From CAVZMI01 sp050011775 (GTDB taxonomy: Bacteria > Bacteroidota > Ignavibacteria > UBA10030 > CAVZMI01), in assembly GCA_050011775.1 (NCBI GenBank), contig JBEKIL010000006.1:139856-203855 (forward strand): a stretch of 64,000 bases of DNA, read 5' to 3'. Positions 60,901 through 64,000 of this stretch are shown piece after piece (the first letter of the stretch is position 1; every line of letters begins with the position of its first letter). The notes under the pieces are model-generated. The model saw nothing but the letters and a program-made list of their open reading frames with translations. It was not told the DNA's origin and ran no database searches. Made by a program: the position numbers and the translations under genes.

Positions 60901-62993
60901 TCCTTACCCGCAAACATACCATCATATGCTGGTTGGTTATTCTCCTAATCATCGCGGGGACAAGAGGGGAATCGACAGCGCAGCAGGTAAGTTCCGCTCG
61001 CGGATTATCACTCGGTGCAAAGACAGCCGATATCAATGACCTGCAATCGCTCGATTGGAATCCGGCAGGGCTGTCGCAGATTATCGATTGGGAAGTAACT
61101 TCAACAAATTTCGGGAACATCACGACACCGGACAATCGAACATCATTTTCTGGTATTTATTTCCAGAATTTCGGAATTGCGAAGAGGTTTCTCAATACAC
61201 ATTCATTCGGAATACGATATTCCCCGGGAACGATTTTTGAGGCAACAATTCCCAGTACTTATACATATTATCAGACAACGAATCAGGGAAAAGACAGTAT
61301 CGCAGTCTCGTACCCATACAATAAAAAGGTGCATTACGCTGAACGGTATTCGATAGGGTACAGTTATCTGCTTAAAGGAAATTTTTCGTTAGGAATTGCT
61401 GCACGGCTTCTGGAGCAGCGGATCGACGACGCTATCATCAAGGAAGAATATATTCCCGGTACGCAGACAAAGAGTCCCAAAGAACAGCCGTTGGAATACA
61501 CAAAGAATTCATGGAATGTCGATATCGGCGCTCAATGGCAGGTATCCCCCAGTCTCTGGATCGGAGCCGTCGGAAAAAATGTTTCGTCGTTTGATGTCGG
61601 GGAATCATCGACACAGCAAAAGGAAAAAATCAATCAGATTCTTTTCAATGTGCCCCACTTTATTCGTTTCGGCGTCGGATATTACCCGAGACGGAATATT
61701 GAGGTGGGAATAGACGCTGATACCCGGGGGGCATTTTCATGCGGGTATGAATGGAATATCGCAGGCGGACTCATCGTGAGGCAGGGTCTGGCTCTTTCCT
61801 CGGATGAAGGGGCAGGGATGAGCAGTACATCGATCGGTGTTGGATATTCCTTCAGTTCAGTAACACTGGACATAGGCTATTTACATTACTTTCAACAATT
61901 GCTGAGAAACGGAAAAGCCCTCGCCAGCGAATTTATACGATCAGGGATATCGAATATCGAGTATAACCGATTCACACCCGACCGGCTGGCGATTTCGTTG
62001 CACGTGAGTTTGGGACAGCTCAGAGTCTCGGCAGCGAAAATCGAATATGTCGATATGAAAACAACGGAAGTGTACCCATCGACATCGATGTCATATGCAG
62101 GCAAACCGTTGGGAAAAGCAAGAATACGGAACGTTACAGACAGGCCGATCGCTGCACGGGTAGGATTCTTTATCAACAGGTATATGGATACTCCAACACA
62201 ATCGGAATCCTATACAATCCCGCCACAATCAGTGGCAGAAATTCCGTTTTCGGCCATATTTAATCCGGTGATCAAAAATGTGGCCTCGATGGAGTTGTGC
62301 GAAGGAAGTGTAACGGTCTGCTCCTCGAATAGTGACGAGAACGACGATCAGGCCCCAGTCCGTATGATTGTATATGGAAAGAATGATTGGGACGGGAAAG
62401 TACAAACACTCGCCTCATTCGTAACTCCACGGGATCCTGACGTGATGTTCTTTACACGGAGCATTCTGAATGCACACAAGGATTCATTACGGGCTGTTCC
62501 AAAACAACTCGAGCGGTTTGAAAAGGCGCGGCTGCTTTTCAACGAGTTTTCAAAGCGAATGATGTATGTGAACGATCCGCATCAGAGTAAGGACAATGTC
62601 CAATATCCCAACGAGACGTTCGCACTCAAAGGCGGCGATTGTGATGATATGACCGTGGGATTCAGCTCGGTGCTTGAGAGCATTGGTATTTCCACGGCGT
62701 TTGTGGATGTTGTGCCCCCGGATAATCCGGGGAACTCTCATGTGTATTTGTTATTCGATACCGGACTTGAACCTGAATATGGCAGACTCCTTACCGAAAA
62801 TGAAAAACGATATATTATTCGCGTCAACAATATAGGGAGTGAAACCGTGTGGATTCCGGTTGAAACAACAATGCTGATAAGCGGTTTTGAGATGGCATGG
62901 GAAAAAGCAGCGGAAGAGTTCCTGGAAGAGGCACGTGTGAAAGATGGACTGGCAAAAGGCTGGGTACAGATTGTTAATGTTACACCTCAATAG
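60897..62993 (+). CDS. PorV/UPF0164-like beta-barrel fused to a transglutaminase-like domain
   Basis: The product has 698 residues from ATG 60897, overlapping the lipoprotein stop. After a signal peptide (about 1-30) the region SSARGLSLGAKTADINDLQSLDWNPAGL (about 35-62, quoted in part) marks a PorV/UPF0164-type outer-membrane barrel (about 30-400). An Ig-like linker (about 420-500) follows, then a C-terminal transglutaminase-like domain with KGGDCDDMT (Cys about 582), a later His in SHVYLLFD and an acidic residue after it, a Cys-His-Asp arrangement. The combination is unusual. Confidence 0.7.
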   Translation: MILTRKHTIICWLVILLIIAGTRGESTAQQVSSARGLSLGAKTADINDLQSLDWNPAGLSQIIDWEVTSTNFGNITTPDNRTSFSGIYFQNFGIAKRFLNTHSFGIRYSPGTIFEATIPSTYTYYQTTNQGKDSIAVSYPYNKKVHYAERYSIGYSYLLKGNFSLGIAARLLEQRIDDAIIKEEYIPGTQTKSPKEQPLEYTKNSWNVDIGAQWQVSPSLWIGAVGKNVSSFDVGESSTQQKEKINQILFNVPHFIRFGVGYYPRRNIEVGIDADTRGAFSCGYEWNIAGGLIVRQGLALSSDEGAGMSSTSIGVGYSFSSVTLDIGYLHYFQQLLRNGKALASEFIRSGISNIEYNRFTPDRLAISLHVSLGQLRVSAAKIEYVDMKTTEVYPSTSMSYAGKPLGKARIRNVTDRPIAARVGFFINRYMDTPTQSESYTIPPQSVAEIPFSAIFNPVIKNVASMELCEGSVTVCSSNSDENDDQAPVRMIVYGKNDWDGKVQTLASFVTPRDPDVMFFTRSILNAHKDSLRAVPKQLERFEKARLLFNEFSKRMMYVNDPHQSKDNVQYPNETFALKGGDCDDMTVGFSSVLESIGISTAFVDVVPPDNPGNSHVYLLFDTGLEPEYGRLLTENEKRYIIRVNNIGSETVWIPVETTMLISGFEMAWEKAAEEFLEEARVKDGLAKGWVQIVNVTPQ

Positions 62994-63049
62994 GATATTG
63001 ATTCATTCGAAGGATTCTTTTATATTAGATTGATAGAAGGAGGTTGGGT

Positions 63050-63754
63050 ATGAGACGCATTTTTACGATTCTTGTCCTTATTACATTTGTCACCCTGACA
63101 CTTCAGGCTGAGGATTTTATTGTAAAAAGCCTGAAAGGAAAGGCAAAAGTCCGTCATGGTGTACTGGAGACTTGGACTGTAGTCAGCGCTGGTGACACAT
63201 TGAAACCAGAAGATACGATTCTTACGGAACGCGGATCGACTCTGGTCATTATAAAACCGGCCGGTATCCGTTATTCGATTCCCGAAGCGTCGATGCTCGA
63301 TATCGCCGATCTTCGAAGTCTGACACAGGACGAGCTTCTTCTCAGGCTTGCGATGGAAAATATTAAAAGCGTTCCTGTCCAGCAGCGCTCAAATGATATC
63401 ATGGTGCCTAACACGACAATTGTCCACGGCGATGACATCTCGAAAGACGCCGAAGCGTTGAAGCTCCCGCGCACCGAAGTCGGTTCACTTCAAATGCACG
63501 GAGTCGAGGTATTGTATGACAATTCTTTCTATGCAAGCGGCATACTGAAATCGAAAGCTCTTATGCGGCTCTTCCCCGAAGCGCGGGATGAGTTTACATT
63601 CCGTTTCCAACTTGCAAAAGCTTTCGAGCAGGTTAATCTCTATGACGAAGCATTGACAGAATACGTTTCTCTATCCCAGCAACATTTTTCTAAGGAACAG
63701 AAAATAAAACTCGATAAAATGATCCAGCAATTAAAGAGCCGCAAGGAACAATAA
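63050..63754 (+). CDS. FecR-domain protein with C-terminal TPR-like helices
   Basis: The 234-residue product starts at ATG 63050, five bases after GGAGG (63040-63044), with a signal ending in LQA. The KSLKGKAKVRHGVLETWTVVSAGDTLKPED block and the RGSTLVIIKPAG strand (about 25-80) form a FecR domain, here periplasmic. The C terminus (about 170-230) has TPR-like helices. FecR-domain proteins are often partners of CHASE2 sensors, which fits the activator upstream. A terminator follows. Confidence 0.75.
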   Translation: MRRIFTILVLITFVTLTLQAEDFIVKSLKGKAKVRHGVLETWTVVSAGDTLKPEDTILTERGSTLVIIKPAGIRYSIPEASMLDIADLRSLTQDELLLRLAMENIKSVPVQQRSNDIMVPNTTIVHGDDISKDAEALKLPRTEVGSLQMHGVEVLYDNSFYASGILKSKALMRLFPEARDEFTFRFQLAKAFEQVNLYDEALTEYVSLSQQHFSKEQKIKLDKMIQQLKSRKEQ

Positions 63755-63772
63755 GATTTTTATCATAGATTC

Positions 63773-63810
63773 AAAAAAAAGCCCTGAGATGACTCAGGGC
63801 TTTTTATTAT
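63773..63810. terminator. Bidirectional rho-independent terminator
   Basis: GCCCTGAG/CTCAGGGC (63781-63788 with 63793-63800) is a perfect 8-bp stem with loop ATGA, preceded by eight A and followed by TTTTT. It serves both the FecR gene (plus strand) and the convergent sorting-domain gene (minus strand). Confidence 0.9.
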
Positions 63811-63838
63811 ATTGACTAAAATTGTAAACGGGAAATCG

Positions 63839-64000
63839 TTATCTCAACATCACCATCTTCTTCACCGAATTCCATTTTGATGTCGATATTCGATAGAAAT
63901 AAACACCCGATGAAATCGTTGTCCCGATCTCATTCCTGCTGTCCCAGGTTAATTCATTGTATCCTGCAGGGTATTCGTCATCCGTGAGTGTCCGCACTTC
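63839..64000 (-). CDS. C-terminal end of a secreted protein with a T9SS-type sorting domain, partial
   Basis: The gene enters from beyond 64000; 53 residues remain, ending at TAA (63839-63841). The tail reads LTWDSRNEIGTTISSGVYFYRI, quoted only in part, and ends with KKMVMLR. This is the FlgD-like/type A C-terminal sorting sequence found on exported proteins of Bacteroidota and relatives. It implies a type IX-like secretion route in the host. The rest of the protein is outside the window. Confidence 0.82.
   Translation of the reverse strand, partial: EVRTLTDDEYPAGYNELTWDSRNEIGTTISSGVYFYRISTSKWNSVKKMVMLR

Noticed and set aside
1..64000. tRNA and rRNA genes, integrases and insertion sequences
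   Set aside because: I looked for typical tRNA arms, rRNA stretches and transposase motifs and saw none. A covariance-model scan would be needed to exclude a tRNA.

Overview
The window looks like chromosomal DNA of a free-living member of the FCB group (Bacteroidota / Chlorobiota / Ignavibacteria side). I base this on a C-terminal sorting-domain-like tail at the right edge, a PorV-like outer-membrane protein, a DUF4292 lipoprotein, many TPR lipoproteins, the succinylase lysine pathway (dapD) and a tandem-domain ThyX. No rRNA or tRNA gene is visible, so species-level placement is not possible. Base composition is moderate and coding density is high, with many ATGA overlaps that indicate tightly packed operons.

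Layout. 1-3326: tail of a periplasmic adaptor, an ABC ATPase and two FtsX/MacB-type permeases (an export or lipoprotein-release system). 3450-9797: hisD-hisC, electron-transfer flavoprotein etfBA, a DUF151/UVR nuclease-like protein, a TPR protein and gpmA. 9991-14864: tandem ThyX, then on the minus strand metF, an SxtJ-like membrane protein, a 49-residue DUF5989 protein and a NodU/CmcH carbamoyltransferase. 15087-15230 is a structured non-coding stretch ending in a strong terminator. 15325-26990: mutT, an Ogg2-type glycosylase, a tandem HDOD protein, yajQ, a cell-wall amidase, an AlkZ-like protein, an MFS/POT transporter, an M24 peptidase, a LarA-family protein and a soluble cNMP-GAF histidine kinase. 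27249-36540: hisBHAFI, purE, a PfkB kinase, lysC-dapB-dapA-dapD and an rfbD-like reductase, i.e. histidine and lysine/diaminopimelate synthesis. A degenerate endonuclease-fold lipoprotein follows.

37451-46998 is a complete type I-C CRISPR-Cas locus: cas3-cas5c-cas8c-cas7c-cas4-cas1-cas2, a leader, then 27 identical 32-bp repeats and a decayed terminal repeat. 47331-52185: serS and a heterodimeric ABC exporter with one degenerate and one canonical ATP site.

52316-64000 is an envelope region: a CpoB/YbgF-like lipoprotein (minus strand), a large TPR lipoprotein, a DUF4292 lipoprotein, an EnvC-type murein hydrolase activator and a membrane-bound CHASE2-sigma54 activator. Directly after the activator lies a near-perfect -24/-12 sigma-54 promoter (59728-59743) and a long imperfect hairpin. 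These precede a lipoprotein, a beta-barrel-transglutaminase-like fusion and a FecR-domain protein. I infer that the activator senses the periplasm and drives this downstream set from the sigma-54 promoter. This is the strongest candidate in the window for an undescribed system.
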